The notes: generated from the letters alone by a model not told the origin. 64,000 nucleotides of DNA from Lewinella sp. IMCC34183 (GCF_003390915.1 NZ_QMEM01000002.1:248001-312000), one strand, 5' to 3'. Positions 15,203-25,175 are shown, counted from the first letter of the stretch. Numbers and translations: made by a program.

Positions 15203-18200
15203 TCACAGCCCAAGTTCGTCCATGAGCCCTTCCAGGTCGTCTTCACTGATTCCCGCGTCCGGAAAATCGGAAGCGGTCAGCCGGCGTCCATCCCGCTCCA
15301 GGCAATGGGCGACAATCGCGCGGATCTCCTCCTCCATTTTCTTCAGCAGGCGGGCCACCGTGGCGGGACGGTGCAGTTCCGTCGAGAACGACCAGTCGAT
15401 CCGCAGCGCTCCGTCCGCTACGCTCACGTTGAGCTCCCACGTCCGGTTGACTTCGCCCTCGGGGGCCCGGAGCCCGTCGGTCAGGAAAGCGACCGATGTA
15501 TACGGATCCTGCCTGGGGGCCGCCGTGGCCCCCAGGTAGTTGAAGTAGATGCCCGCGTCGCCGGTCAGCTCGTTAGCCCCCTGCAGGTACCGCAGTACCC
15601 CGTAGCCGACACCCTGCTGCGGCAGCGCCCGCAACCGGTCCTTGACGTCGACAATCGAGGTTTCCGGGGATTCCGGGTCCCGCAGGTCGAAGCGGAGCGG
15701 AAAGGAGGCGGTCAGCCAGCCCACCGTCCCGGAAAAGTCCAGCCCGGCAGCGCCCGGGATCCGGCCGTATCGTTCGAGGTTGAGGCAGTATCCGTCGCCA
15801 CCGGGGTGTTCCCCGGCCAGCGTGCGCAGCAGGGCCGTCAGGATCAGTTCCTCGGGTTTGGTACCGTAGGCTTCGTTGGCCGCCGTGAGCAAGCTGCTGG
15901 TCACGGATCCGTCTACGCTGCCCGTCAGGGTGTGAATACTCTCCTGACGCACCGGCAGGCTCCCCGGCAGCTCCGTGGGGAGCGGTGACCCCTGCTGCCG
16001 GGCCCAGTATTCGAGCTCGGCACCAAAACGGTCCTGCTCGGCCCACTCCCGGGTCTGCTGTGTCCACCGGTGATAGGTTGCCGGGCCCGCGGGATGCGGT
16101 GAACCGTTCAATTCCGCGGCAAATTCGGCAAACAACTGGTGCCACGACACCACGTCCACCACCAGGTGGTGCGCCCAGAGGATCACGGTGTCGTCCGCTT
16201 GGAAGTGGTACACCCGAAAGAGGGGATCCCGCGCGAGGTCTACTCCCCGCTGCTCGCGTTCCAGCCACTCCGCCAATGGGTCAGGCAGCTTGTCCAGCGC
16301 GTAGTACCTGGGGGCCTCACCGGCGGGTCGGATCAGGGCGGTCCACCCCTCCTCTCCCCGCGAAAACTGCTGCCGTAATCCTTCGTGCCGGGCCTCCAGT
16401 CGGGCCGCCGCACGGGCGACTGCCGTGGCGTCCGCGGCCTCCGGTGTCAGCGTGATCCGCCAGGCGTGATTCCAGTAGTAGGGGGCTACCGTATGCTCGG
16501 AGAAGAACCACCGCTGTATCGGGGTGAGACCGACCGGACCGGAGTAGGCTTCCCGCGGAGCGACCTCCCCGCCCGTACTGCGGGCTACCCGCGCCAGTTC
16601 GCGCACGCTCTGGTGATCGAAGATGGCGGTGGCTTCGAACTCGATCCCCGCCGCCCGGGCCCGCGACAGCAACTGTATACTCGTCACGGAATCACCGCCG
16701 AGGGCGAAGAAGCTGTCCCTGACGCCCGCCGATGCGTCGCCCAGCAATTCACGGAAAATGGACAGTAGCCGCTCCTCCGTTTCGTTTTCCGGATGGGCGT
16801 CCGCAGCGTCACGTAGCGTCGGGGAAGGCCCCGCTGCCGGCAGGCGCCCAGTATCCACCTTTCCGTTCGGCAACCGGGGCATCTCGCCCAGTAGTCTGAT
16901 CCGGGCCGGCACCATATAGGCTGGCAAGTCCTCCCCGAAGGTGGTGCGGATCCGCTGGGCATTCAGTGCTTCGTCACCGACGGCGTAGGCGATCAGCCGG
17001 CGACCCGCTCCGTCGAGGATCACCTCCGCCTCGCGCACCCCTGGGTAGGACAGGAGACGCTGGCGGATGGACTCCAGTTCGATCCGGTACCCCCGTACCT
17101 TCACCTGCCGGTCTTTCCGCCCGAGGAACAGCAGGGCGCCGTCCGCCCGCCACTGCCCGAGATCACCGGTTCGGTATATGCGCTCCGTACGGCCGTCCGG
17201 TAATTGCAGGGTACCGAATTTCGTGGCCGTGAGTTGCGGCGCATCGTGGTATCCTTCGGTCAGGCCGGCGCCCGCTACGCATATCTCTCCCACGGCACCG
17301 TCGGGTACCAGCCCGTAGCGGTCGTCGGTCAGATAGATCCGGTAGCCGGGTACGGCCCGCCCGACGGGTACGCGGCCATCCGCGGCATCGGCAGGCTGCA
17401 ACGCGCAGGCGGTACACCACACCGTGGTTTCCGTAGGCCCGTACTCGTTGAACAGCCGTACCCCGGGCAGGGTAGCGTGGTGGTGGCGTACGAGGTCGGC
17501 CGTACACGCCTCCCCGGCCACGATCACCGTATGCAGGTCGGTCAGATCGTCCCGGCGGGCCGTGTCGAGCAAGGCCCGGTAGAGGGTCGGCAACATGAGC
17601 GTGTGGGTGACTCCGTAGCGGTGAATGGTCCTCCCCAGTTCGACCATGTCCTGCTCCGCCCGCTCCCGGGCGATCAGCAGGGTACCGCCGCCCGTAAGCG
17701 TCCAGAACAACCCGACCACCGAGGAATCGAAGGAGAAAGAGGAGAGCAACAAAAAGGTCGTGGGCGGGTCTCCGTACACCTGCTCCCGGGCGGCGGTGCT
17801 GTGGTACAGGTTGCGGTGACTGACCCGCACCCCCTTCGGCGTTCCGCTGCTGCCGGAGGTGTAGATGAGATAAGCCGGCAGATCAGGATCGTCCGGCAGC
17901 GGACCCGCAGGAAGGGGCGCACCGGCGGAGTCGGCAGGCGAGAGGAATTCTACCTCTCCCAGTTGTGCATCCGGTTCGCCGTCCGTGATTACGATCCGCG
18001 CTCCGGCATCCGCGACCATAAAGGCGAGGCGGCGTACCGGGTACGCCGGGTCCAGGGGCAGGTAGGCGGCTCCCAGTAGCCAGCAGGCGTATACGGCAAT
18101 CGGAAAGTCACCCGTGCGCCCGAGGTGCAAGCCGACGACCTCGCCGGGCCGTACGCCCCGCCGCTTCAGTTCTCCGGCCAGGCGGCGGGCTCGATCGTCC

Positions 18201-19708
18201 AGGGATGCGTAGGTCACGGTATCGCCTCCGGTCCGCACCGCCGTGGCCTGCGGCCGTTCCCGGATGGCGGCCGCGATACCGGCGGCCACGGTAGGGGGCT
18301 GCTGTGCAACGCGGTCGGGCGGCGCGGCGAGCCGTTCAATGGCCTCGGGAGCCAGCAGGGTCAGCTGATCCAGGGCCGCGTCCGGCTGTTCGCTGACCGT
18401 TGACAGGATCGCTTCCAGCTGGTTTACCATACGGTACACGTGATCCCGGGTAAACAGGTCGGTGGCGTATTCGAATACCACCGTCAGGTCGTCTTCCGCT
18501 TCGGCCACGTAAAGGGTAAGGTCGAACTTGGTAACGCCCAGGTCCAGCATGCGGTGCGTCCACCTGAGGTCGCCGGCGAAGGGGGGCGGTGGCTCCACCT
18601 TGTGGGTAATGAGCATGGCCTGGAAAAGTGGATTCGCTCCCCGTACCCGTTCGGGGTTAACGGCCCGGACGATGCGGTCAAAGGGGGCCTGCTTGTGCTG
18701 AAATGCGGCCAGCAACACCTCGCCGGCCTGCTGGAGCAATTCCGTAAAGGTGGCGGCCCGGTCGGTATGCCCCCGGAGCACGACCGTCTCGTTGAAGAAC
18801 CCGATCAGGTGCTCGGTGTCCTGCCGGTCGCGGGTCGTGATGGGGGTTCCCACGAGCAGGTCCTCCTGCCCGGTCTGGCGGGTCAGCAACAACCAGTAGG
18901 CGGCCAGGAAGTACGTGAAGGTCGTGATGCCCCGTTCGCGGCACTGCCGGCGGATCCGGCTGGCGAGCGCGGCGGGCAGGCGATGTTCCAGGAACTGTCC
19001 GCGAAAAGATTGCTGCGCGGGGCGCACGTGGTCCGTCGGCAGGTCCAGCAGCGCGGGGGCGTCCGCCAGTTGCTCCGCCCAGTAGGCGAGCGCTCCGGCG
19101 TTGTCGGCCCCACGCTGACGGACCGCAAAGGGACCGTACTGTAGCGGAAGGGGAGGCAGGTGCGCAGCGGATCCTCCGTCGTAGAGCCGGACCACTTCTT
19201 CCCGCAGCCGGGCCATGGAGGCCTTGTCGGTGACGATGTGGTGCATCACGATCAGCAGCACGTGGTGGCGCGCATCGCGCCGCCACAGGACCACCCGCAC
19301 TAGGGGGCCCCGTTCCAGGTCGAAGGGCGCCCGGGACCGGCTGAGTAACGCTTCGTCGGTGAGTGGACGGCCGGCCAGGTCGATCGCCTCGTAGGCGTAG
19401 TCGGGGGTAGGCCGGGAACGCTGCCGTACCGTTCCCGCCGCGTCGGTGAAGAATACCGAGCGTAGGATCTCGTGACGCTCGACGACCGTCGTGAGGGCCT
19501 GCCGCAGCCGTTCCGCATCGAGGTCGCCGTGCAGGTCGTAGGCTTCGGCGTAGTTGTAAAAGGGATTGTCGGGATATAATTCGGCCAGCGACCAGAGGCG
19601 GGCCTGTCCGTAACTCAGGGGATAGTCACCGACGGCAGCCTCCGGCGACTCGGTAGCCGGGGTTGGTTTTCGGTTGCGCCAACGCTGCAGCAGAGATAAT
19701 TTACTCAT
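15203..19708 (-). CDS. NRPS C-A-T-E module
   Basis: A 1501-residue NRPS. The C domain covers about 28-455 (HHIVTDK, H156, H157, D161). The A domain covers about 475-960 (TSGSSGTPKG 617-626, NEYGPTE 754-760, YRTGDL, K950). A T domain sits near 975-1045 with GGDSV (Ser1007), the GGDS form seen before E domains. An epimerisation domain covers about 1055-1490 (AHHLVVDVVSW with H1180, H1181, D1185; TVGWLTASFP; GVGYGVLRY; FNYLG). It should install a D-configured residue. My manual ten-residue code is D-S-V-M-I-A-E-V-W-K, which I cannot assign to a substrate. Confidence 0.94.
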   Translation of the reverse strand: MSKLSLLQRWRNRKPTPATESPEAAVGDYPLSYGQARLWSLAELYPDNPFYNYAEAYDLHGDLDAERLRQALTTVVERHEILRSVFFTDAAGTVRQRSRPTPDYAYEAIDLAGRPLTDEALLSRSRAPFDLERGPLVRVVLWRRDARHHVLLIVMHHIVTDKASMARLREEVVRLYDGGSAAHLPPLPLQYGPFAVRQRGADNAGALAYWAEQLADAPALLDLPTDHVRPAQQSFRGQFLEHRLPAALASRIRRQCRERGITTFTYFLAAYWLLLTRQTGQEDLLVGTPITTRDRQDTEHLIGFFNETVVLRGHTDRAATFTELLQQAGEVLLAAFQHKQAPFDRIVRAVNPERVRGANPLFQAMLITHKVEPPPPFAGDLRWTHRMLDLGVTKFDLTLYVAEAEDDLTVVFEYATDLFTRDHVYRMVNQLEAILSTVSEQPDAALDQLTLLAPEAIERLAAPPDRVAQQPPTVAAGIAAAIRERPQATAVRTGGDTVTYASLDDRARRLAGELKRRGVRPGEVVGLHLGRTGDFPIAVYACWLLGAAYLPLDPAYPVRRLAFMVADAGARIVITDGEPDAQLGEVEFLSPADSAGAPLPAGPLPDDPDLPAYLIYTSGSSGTPKGVRVSHRNLYHSTAAREQVYGDPPTTFLLLSSFSFDSSVVGLFWTLTGGGTLLIARERAEQDMVELGRTIHRYGVTHTLMLPTLYRALLDTARRDDLTDLHTVIVAGEACTADLVRHHHATLPGVRLFNEYGPTETTVWCTACALQPADAADGRVPVGRAVPGYRIYLTDDRYGLVPDGAVGEICVAGAGLTEGYHDAPQLTATKFGTLQLPDGRTERIYRTGDLGQWRADGALLFLGRKDRQVKVRGYRIELESIRQRLLSYPGVREAEVILDGAGRRLIAYAVGDEALNAQRIRTTFGEDLPAYMVPARIRLLGEMPRLPNGKVDTGRLPAAGPSPTLRDAADAHPENETEERLLSIFRELLGDASAGVRDSFFALGGDSVTSIQLLSRARAAGIEFEATAIFDHQSVRELARVARSTGGEVAPREAYSGPVGLTPIQRWFFSEHTVAPYYWNHAWRITLTPEAADATAVARAAARLEARHEGLRQQFSRGEEGWTALIRPAGEAPRYYALDKLPDPLAEWLEREQRGVDLARDPLFRVYHFQADDTVILWAHHLVVDVVSWHQLFAEFAAELNGSPHPAGPATYHRWTQQTREWAEQDRFGAELEYWARQQGSPLPTELPGSLPVRQESIHTLTGSVDGSVTSSLLTAANEAYGTKPEELILTALLRTLAGEHPGGDGYCLNLERYGRIPGAAGLDFSGTVGWLTASFPLRFDLRDPESPETSIVDVKDRLRALPQQGVGYGVLRYLQGANELTGDAGIYFNYLGATAAPRQDPYTSVAFLTDGLRAPEGEVNRTWELNVSVADGALRIDWSFSTELHRPATVARLLKKMEEEIRAIVAHCLERDGRRLTASDFPDAGISEDDLEGLMDELGL

Positions 19709-19722
19709 GGGTTGAACGTACG

Positions 19723-21024
19723 TTAGCCGAGGAGTTGCCGGATGAGGGTCACCACGGGTATGTCGACGTCAAAGAAGCGCTCGATGAACCAGTACAGTGC
19801 GATCACGATCAGCAGCACCGAACCACCGATCAGCAGGTAGCGGTAAAAAGCCGTTCGGCGCAGGAGGTAAAGCACCGGAAAGAGCAATAGGATGATGAGC
19901 ACTTGCGCCAGCTCGACGCCGAGGTTGAAGCCGAGCAGCGACAGGGTCATGAATTCATTCTGCAGCCCCACCTCCCTCAGCACGCTGGCGAAGCCGAAGC
20001 CGTGAAAGAGGCCGAACACAAACGCGATGATCACCCCGTCGTTATGGAACAGCGGCCGCAGGTTGTGCGCGGCGGCCAGCGCGATGGAAAGGGCGATCAG
20101 GGATTCCACCAGGTAGCCGGGCAGCTCCACCAGCCCGAGCGCGGACAGGCTAAGCGTGATCGTGTGGGCAATGGTGAAGAAGGTGACAATCTTGAGTACG
20201 TAGAAAAGGGCCGGCTTGAAGCGGTCTACGGGCTGCCAGATACTGCCCGCCCAGGCGGAGCTACCGCCCAACGCGACCGAGCCGGCCGCCCCGACCGCAG
20301 CCCGCGGCTCGCGCCGCGTGACCACCGCCGGCAAGAGGAGGGCGATGAGGAAGAGGATGTGGTCCAGGCCGATGTAGATGTGGTACATGCCGCTGACGGT
20401 CATGGCGCGAAATCCCTTCCAGACTGAGGTATCGCTCAGGTCCAGTTCCTTGGGTCCCGCGTCCCCCGGACCGAACCGCAGGCTGATCTGCGCCTCGTTG
20501 TTGTGCACGCCGGCCAGCCAGTTGTACTGCACCAGGGCGAAGGTGCGGTGGGTTTCGTCCACGTCGAAAATGGGATTGAACCGCACGTCCAGTTTGACGG
20601 GCACCTCCCCCATATTGCCAAGGATGAAATCTTGGGCGATCACGTGCCCGTCGCGGATGGCAAAAGTTTTCACCTGGTCGGTCCAGCTCACCGGATGGTT
20701 GCCGTAGCGGGAATCCACGGCGAAGCGCTCGTCCAGGTACGCGCGGATGCGCGGCAGGTAGGGTGCCAGCTCTTCCTTGGTGATGCCCCGGGCAAGGTCA
20801 AGGTCCAGCGCTTCATTCAGGTCGTCGGTAGTGACCTGGATCGTTCCGTTGATGGAGTCCTGCAGTACCCGGAAGTAGACGTAGCTCTGGTTGGCGACGT
20901 GGGCCCGGGCGGTGTGCGGCACCAGCAGCGCGGCCCCGAAAAGCACCGCGATCGCCAGTGTGAAACAGGTTCCCGGGGCGGGGCGAAATTTTCTTAGTAG
21001 TGAGTCAAAAATCAATGTGTACAT
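19723..21024 (-). CDS. HupE/UreJ-family membrane protein
   Basis: A 433-residue protein from ATG 21024 (MYTLIFDSLLRKF). It has an N-terminal membrane segment, a roughly 200-residue extracytoplasmic domain starting RAHVANQSYVYF, and then a polytopic HupE/UreJ_2 domain from about residue 210. The HupE signatures are YHIYIGLDHILFL, FFTIAHTITLSL and FGLFHGFGFASVL, with the His/Asp residues thought to handle Ni or Co. It lies 14 bases upstream of the C-A-T-E gene on the same strand, so it heads the minus-strand NRPS operon. Metal uptake is the family inference; the ion is not determined. The upstream ATG at 21132 would hide the membrane segment and is less likely. Confidence 0.82.
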   Translation of the reverse strand: MYTLIFDSLLRKFRPAPGTCFTLAIAVLFGAALLVPHTARAHVANQSYVYFRVLQDSINGTIQVTTDDLNEALDLDLARGITKEELAPYLPRIRAYLDERFAVDSRYGNHPVSWTDQVKTFAIRDGHVIAQDFILGNMGEVPVKLDVRFNPIFDVDETHRTFALVQYNWLAGVHNNEAQISLRFGPGDAGPKELDLSDTSVWKGFRAMTVSGMYHIYIGLDHILFLIALLLPAVVTRREPRAAVGAAGSVALGGSSAWAGSIWQPVDRFKPALFYVLKIVTFFTIAHTITLSLSALGLVELPGYLVESLIALSIALAAAHNLRPLFHNDGVIIAFVFGLFHGFGFASVLREVGLQNEFMTLSLLGFNLGVELAQVLIILLLFPVLYLLRRTAFYRYLLIGGSVLLIVIALYWFIERFFDVDIPVVTLIRQLLG

Positions 21025-21329
21025 CGGTGAGTTTGTAAGCGCAGTACCCGCTAGTATACGACCGGGGAAGGGAATCAGATTTTCCCGTTCTGAAAAACCG
21101 CGGGGGCAATGACTAAATAGCGGCCAACACAATCGGTTTACAAGTTAGCTTCCAGGCCCCGCAGCGGACGCCCGTTCGTTCCCCCAAAACCAACTACCTT
21201 ATTCACCGTTAAAACCATCATCGAGCGACAGGAAAAACCGCCGACGCATATTTAACGAATGTTAGTTCGGACCAACTGACACTCACACCCGCTCCCCGGC
21301 GAGCCGGAAACATACACTATCAGGATTTG
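21025..21329. other. Divergent control region of the two NRPS operons
   Basis: This 305-base non-coding stretch separates the hupE-NRPS operon (minus) from the ornithine cyclodeaminase operon (plus), so it must hold both promoters. I see no convincing TTTG/TANNTTTG pair in it. The only clear structure is the dyad at 21261-21280. Confidence 0.6.
21261..21280. promoter_or_regulatory. Candidate operator dyad upstream of the starter operon
   Basis: The 20-base sequence GTTAGTTCGGACCAACTGAC has arms GTTAGTT and AACTGAC that pair at six of seven positions around a six-base centre. It lies 49 bases before the ornithine cyclodeaminase start. A regulator site is inferred from symmetry and position only. 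Confidence 0.3.
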
Positions 21330-22430
21330 ATGCTCACCTCTTCCGCAACACTTGTGCTCTCCAGCGACGCTGTCGAAGCCACCGTCCGCCATCATGGACT
21401 GGATCAAACGCTGGCGCTGCTGGTCGACCGCCTCGAGGAGGCTATGGTCCGCCATGACTCCGCGCGGACCGTTACGCCCGCCCGCAGCGGCTTCAATTAC
21501 GAACGTCCCCACCCGGGGCTCGTGGAGTGGATGCCCATCCACGAGCTCGGCCGCGACATCACCATCAAGGTAGTCGGTTACCACCCCAAAAACCCCGCTA
21601 CCTTCGGACTGCCGACCATCGTGTCCACGATCTCGGCCTACGATACGGCCACCGGCCACCTGAGCTGCCTCATGGATGGCGTGCTGCCCACGGCTCTGCG
21701 CACCGCCGCCGCTACGGTGATCGCCACCCGTCGCTTCGCCCGCCCCGACAGTCGCACCCTGGGGCTCATCGGCTGCGGCGCGCAGGCGGTGGCCCACGTG
21801 CACGCCCTTTCCCGCTACTACGATTTCGACCGCATCCTGGTCCACGACGTCTCCGAGCCGGCGGCCCGTAGCCTCCGCGAACGCTGCGCCGCCTTCGGCG
21901 CCGCGCAACCGGAAGTGTGCGACCCGGCCGAGATCCTGCGGGAGTCGGACATCCTGCTGACCGCCACCTCCGTGGACGTCGGCGGGGGTCCGCTCTTCGG
22001 CGACCTGCCGCACCGGCCCCACCTCCACGTGAATGCGATCGGCTCCGACTTTCCCGGCAAGACGGAGCTCCCGCTCTCCCTGCTGCGCCGGGCGTACGTC
22101 TGCCCGGACTTCCGGCCGCAGGCGGTGATCGAGGGCGAGTGCCAGCGGCTCCAACCGGAAGAGATCGGCGACGATATCGTGGCCGTCTGTCAGGACCCCA
22201 AGGCCTACGCCCACCTCCGCAATCGGCTTACGGTATACGACTCCACCGGCTGGTCGTTGCAGGACCAGGTGGCCCTGCGCCTCTTCGCCGAGCTGGCCGG
22301 TGAGCTGGGCCTCGGGGAGTACCTCGAGATCGAGAATACGGGCGGCGCCGCCAACAACCCCTACGAATTTCTGGGAGCGGACATCGCCCCGGTGCCCGTC
22401 CTGACCGTCGAAACCACCCGGCCCGCATGA
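21330..22430 (+). CDS. Ornithine cyclodeaminase
   Basis: Predicted to convert L-ornithine to L-proline with loss of ammonia, using bound NAD. In 366 residues it has the family NAD fold (GLIGCGAQAVAHVHAL), the substrate-binding segment DGVLPTALRTAAAT and GSDFPGKTELP. The last is very close to the GGDCPGKTEL of characterised ornithine cyclodeaminases and includes the catalytic Asp. The frame can be read from TTG 21327, but ATG 21330 (MLTSSATL) is the natural start. Its stop overlaps the next ATG. As first gene of the starter cassette it would supply proline to the adjacent A domain. Confidence 0.85.
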   Translation: MLTSSATLVLSSDAVEATVRHHGLDQTLALLVDRLEEAMVRHDSARTVTPARSGFNYERPHPGLVEWMPIHELGRDITIKVVGYHPKNPATFGLPTIVSTISAYDTATGHLSCLMDGVLPTALRTAAATVIATRRFARPDSRTLGLIGCGAQAVAHVHALSRYYDFDRILVHDVSEPAARSLRERCAAFGAAQPEVCDPAEILRESDILLTATSVDVGGGPLFGDLPHRPHLHVNAIGSDFPGKTELPLSLLRRAYVCPDFRPQAVIEGECQRLQPEEIGDDIVAVCQDPKAYAHLRNRLTVYDSTGWSLQDQVALRLFAELAGELGLGEYLEIENTGGAANNPYEFLGADIAPVPVLTVETTRPA

Positions 22431-23608
22431 AGAACCGTCACGAAGCCCCCATCAACTTTACGCTCCCCCAGGCCTACCTCGACTACAAGCAGGAAGTGAT
22501 CGACTTCGCCCGCCGCGCGTTCGGCGACGATGACGTGATCGCCCGCGACGCCGCCGGCACCTTCAACCGGGAGGCCTGGAAAACGTGCGCCGACTTCGGC
22601 ATCCAGGCCCTGGCCGCCCCGGCCGCCTACGGCGGACAGCGGGAGGAGATCGACGTCTTCCGCTCCGTGGTCGCGATGGAGGGACTGGGCTACGCCTGCC
22701 ACGACACCGGCCTGGTGCTCGGCCTCAACGCCCAGATGTGGGCGGTGCAGGTGACCATCAGCCTATTCGGTACCGAGGCGCAGAAGGCGAAGTACCTGCC
22801 GCGGCTCGTCCGGGGCGAGATCATCGGCTGCCACGCCCTGACCGAAGCCGAAAGCGGCTCCGACGTATTCACGCTGCAGACCACCGCCGAGCGCGTGGCG
22901 GGGGGCTACCGCCTTAACGGCGGCAAGCGGCTCGTGACCCTGGCCCCCGTCGCGGACCTCGCCGTGGTCTTTGCCAATACCGCGCCGGAGCGCGGCAAGT
23001 GGGGCATCACGGCCTTCCTCGTCGATCGCGACACCCCGGGCTACACCGCGAGCCCCAACCGCAAGAAGATGGGCCTGCGCACGGCGCCCTTCGGGGAAAT
23101 TACTTTCGAGGACTGCTTCGTGCCCGAAGAAAACCGCATCGGCAAGGAAGGCAGCGGCTTCAGCATCTGCAACCATTCGCTGGAGTACGACCGCTGCTGT
23201 ATCCTGTCCGGCAAGCTCGGCACCATGCAGCGGCAGCTGGAGGAGGCCGTAACATTCGCCCGGCAGCGTAAGCAGTTCGGCAAATCCATCGGCGAATTCC
23301 AGTCGGTTTCCAACCGGATCGCCGACATGCGGATGCGCATCGAGATCTCGCGGCTGCTCCTCTACCGCCTGGCCTCACTGAAGCTGAACGGACAGCCCAC
23401 CATGGCCGAATCGAGCATGCTGAAGCTCTACCTGAGCGAGGCCTTCGTGGAATCCAGCCTGGACGCCATCCGCATCGGCGGGGGCAACGCCTACCTCACT
23501 GACTTCGGTACCGAGCGCGACCTCCGCGACGCCGTCGGCGGCGTGCTGTACGCGGGCACCTCCGACATCCACCGCAACATCATCGCCCAATTCAGCGGCT
23601 TGGCATGA
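22427..23608 (+). CDS. Acyl-CoA-dehydrogenase-family aminoacyl-PCP dehydrogenase (PltE/RedW-like)
   Basis: FAD enzyme of 393 residues with the acyl-CoA dehydrogenase fold (HALTEAESGSD, RKQFGKSIGEFQ, GTSDIHRN). Its context, between ornithine cyclodeaminase and an A domain plus free PCP, and its pattern (MQRQLEEAVTFARQRKQFG, FGTERDLRDAVGG) fit prolyl-PCP oxidases. PltE and RedW make pyrrolyl-PCP and AnaB makes pyrroline-carboxyl carrier. Where related enzymes have Glu-Arg as catalytic base, here the sequence is SLEYDRCC, with Asp255. Both the two- and four-electron outcomes remain possible. It overlaps both neighbours by four bases. Confidence 0.85.
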   Translation: MKNRHEAPINFTLPQAYLDYKQEVIDFARRAFGDDDVIARDAAGTFNREAWKTCADFGIQALAAPAAYGGQREEIDVFRSVVAMEGLGYACHDTGLVLGLNAQMWAVQVTISLFGTEAQKAKYLPRLVRGEIIGCHALTEAESGSDVFTLQTTAERVAGGYRLNGGKRLVTLAPVADLAVVFANTAPERGKWGITAFLVDRDTPGYTASPNRKKMGLRTAPFGEITFEDCFVPEENRIGKEGSGFSICNHSLEYDRCCILSGKLGTMQRQLEEAVTFARQRKQFGKSIGEFQSVSNRIADMRMRIEISRLLLYRLASLKLNGQPTMAESSMLKLYLSEAFVESSLDAIRIGGGNAYLTDFGTERDLRDAVGGVLYAGTSDIHRNIIAQFSGLA

Positions 23609-25173
23609 CGGATTATCTCCTCTTTCACGCCGTCGACCGGCACGCTTCCGCCTCCCCGGATCGCCCCGCCTTCCGCTGCGGCGGACGGTCGCTCACCTAC
23701 GCCGCCTTCGCCGAGCGCACCAACCGACTGGCCAACCTGCTCCTGCAGCGGGGCGTCCGCCGCGGCGACCGCATCGGCATCTACTTGCCGCGTTCGCTGG
23801 AATCGGCGGTCGCCGTCCACGGTATCCTGAAGGCCGGCGCCGCCTACGTGCCCCTCGACCCGGAGGCACCCGTAGCCCGGACCCGTCAGCTGATCCAGGA
23901 TTGCGGCATCCGGGTACTGATCCTTGCACCTGCGCTCCGCCGCAACTTCCCCGCCCTGCTGGCCGCTCCCTCGCCCGTCACCCTGGCCCTGGGAGCCGAA
24001 ACCGAGCACGCCGAGAGCCTGTCCTGGGAGGCGCTGGACACCGTACCCGCCACCGCCCCCGGCCTGCGGCTGCTCGGCGGCGACCTCGCCTACGTGATGT
24101 ACACCAGCGGCTCGACCGGGGCCCCGAAGGGCATCATGCATACCCACGCGTCCGGACTGGCGTATGCCCGCCTGTCGGCCGACCTCTACGGCGTGCGGCC
24201 CGACGACGTGATCGGCAACCACTGCGCCCTCCACTACGACATCTCGACCTTCGGCTACTTTACCGGCCCCCGGGCCGGCGCGACCACCGAGATCGTGACC
24301 GACGCCCACACCAAATTCCCGACGAGCCTGCTCAAGCTGATCGAGGAGGCCGGAATTACGATCTGGTACAGCGTGCCGCTGGCGCTGCTGCAGCTGCTCC
24401 GCTCCCCCACCCTCGCCGACCGGGACCTCTCGGCCCTGCGGTGGGTACTTTTCGGCGGGGAAGTGTTCGCCCCGCGCCACCTCCGCACCCTGATGGAGCA
24501 CGCCCCGAATGCCCGGGCCAGCAACGTCTACGGACCGGCGGAAGTGAACCAGTGCACCTACTACCACCTGGATACGCCCCCGGCGGACGACGAGCCCCTG
24601 CCCCTTGGCGAGGTCTGGCCGGACACCGAATCCTTAATCCTCGACGCCGACGACCGGGAGGTCGGGCCCGGTACCGTCGGTGAGCTGCTCATCCGCAGCG
24701 CCACCCGCATGCGCGGGTACTGGGCCCGGCCCGACCTGACCGTGCGGGGCCTCTACCACCGCGAACGCATCCCCGGCAACCGGGAAACCTTTTACCGGAC
24801 CGGGGATATGGTCTACGCGGGCGACGACGGCCTGCTGCGCTTCGTCGGCCGCAAGGACCGGCAGGTGAAGGTCCGCGGGCACCGCGTGGAACTGGAGGAA
24901 GTGGAAGCCGTGCTCGCCGCCCTCACCGGCGTGGGCGAGGCGGCCGTGTACGCCCGCGACGTCGGCGACAACGAACGGACCATCGAGGCCCTGGTGGTCC
25001 CCGAACCCGGACACGCGGCCGATCCAGCGGCGTGGATCGCCGCCATGGCCGACCAGCTGCCCCCCCATACCGTACCCGCACGCATCGACCTCGTCGACGC
25101 GCTGCCCCGCAACGATGCGGGAAAGATCGACCGCCTGGCCATCCGGGCCGCGGTGGCCAAAAGCCTTACCTGA
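23605..25173 (+). CDS. Stand-alone adenylation enzyme, L-prolyl-AMP ligase type
   Basis: A 522-residue free-standing A domain that activates an amino acid with ATP and loads the following PCP. Core motifs: YTSGSTGAPKG near residue 168, YGPAEVNQCTYYHL, YRTGD, GRKDRQVKVRGHRVE and NDAGKID with the catalytic Lys. The pocket region HYDISTFGYFTG and IWYSVPLALLQLL are hallmarks I associate with proline-activating enzymes of pyrrole and anatoxin pathways (PltF, RedM, AnaC). Proline is therefore predicted from sequence pattern and from the adjacent ornithine cyclodeaminase and dehydrogenase genes. Confidence 0.85.
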   Translation: MTDYLLFHAVDRHASASPDRPAFRCGGRSLTYAAFAERTNRLANLLLQRGVRRGDRIGIYLPRSLESAVAVHGILKAGAAYVPLDPEAPVARTRQLIQDCGIRVLILAPALRRNFPALLAAPSPVTLALGAETEHAESLSWEALDTVPATAPGLRLLGGDLAYVMYTSGSTGAPKGIMHTHASGLAYARLSADLYGVRPDDVIGNHCALHYDISTFGYFTGPRAGATTEIVTDAHTKFPTSLLKLIEEAGITIWYSVPLALLQLLRSPTLADRDLSALRWVLFGGEVFAPRHLRTLMEHAPNARASNVYGPAEVNQCTYYHLDTPPADDEPLPLGEVWPDTESLILDADDREVGPGTVGELLIRSATRMRGYWARPDLTVRGLYHRERIPGNRETFYRTGDMVYAGDDGLLRFVGRKDRQVKVRGHRVELEEVEAVLAALTGVGEAAVYARDVGDNERTIEALVVPEPGHAADPAAWIAAMADQLPPHTVPARIDLVDALPRNDAGKIDRLAIRAAVAKSLT

Positions 25174-25175
25174 CC

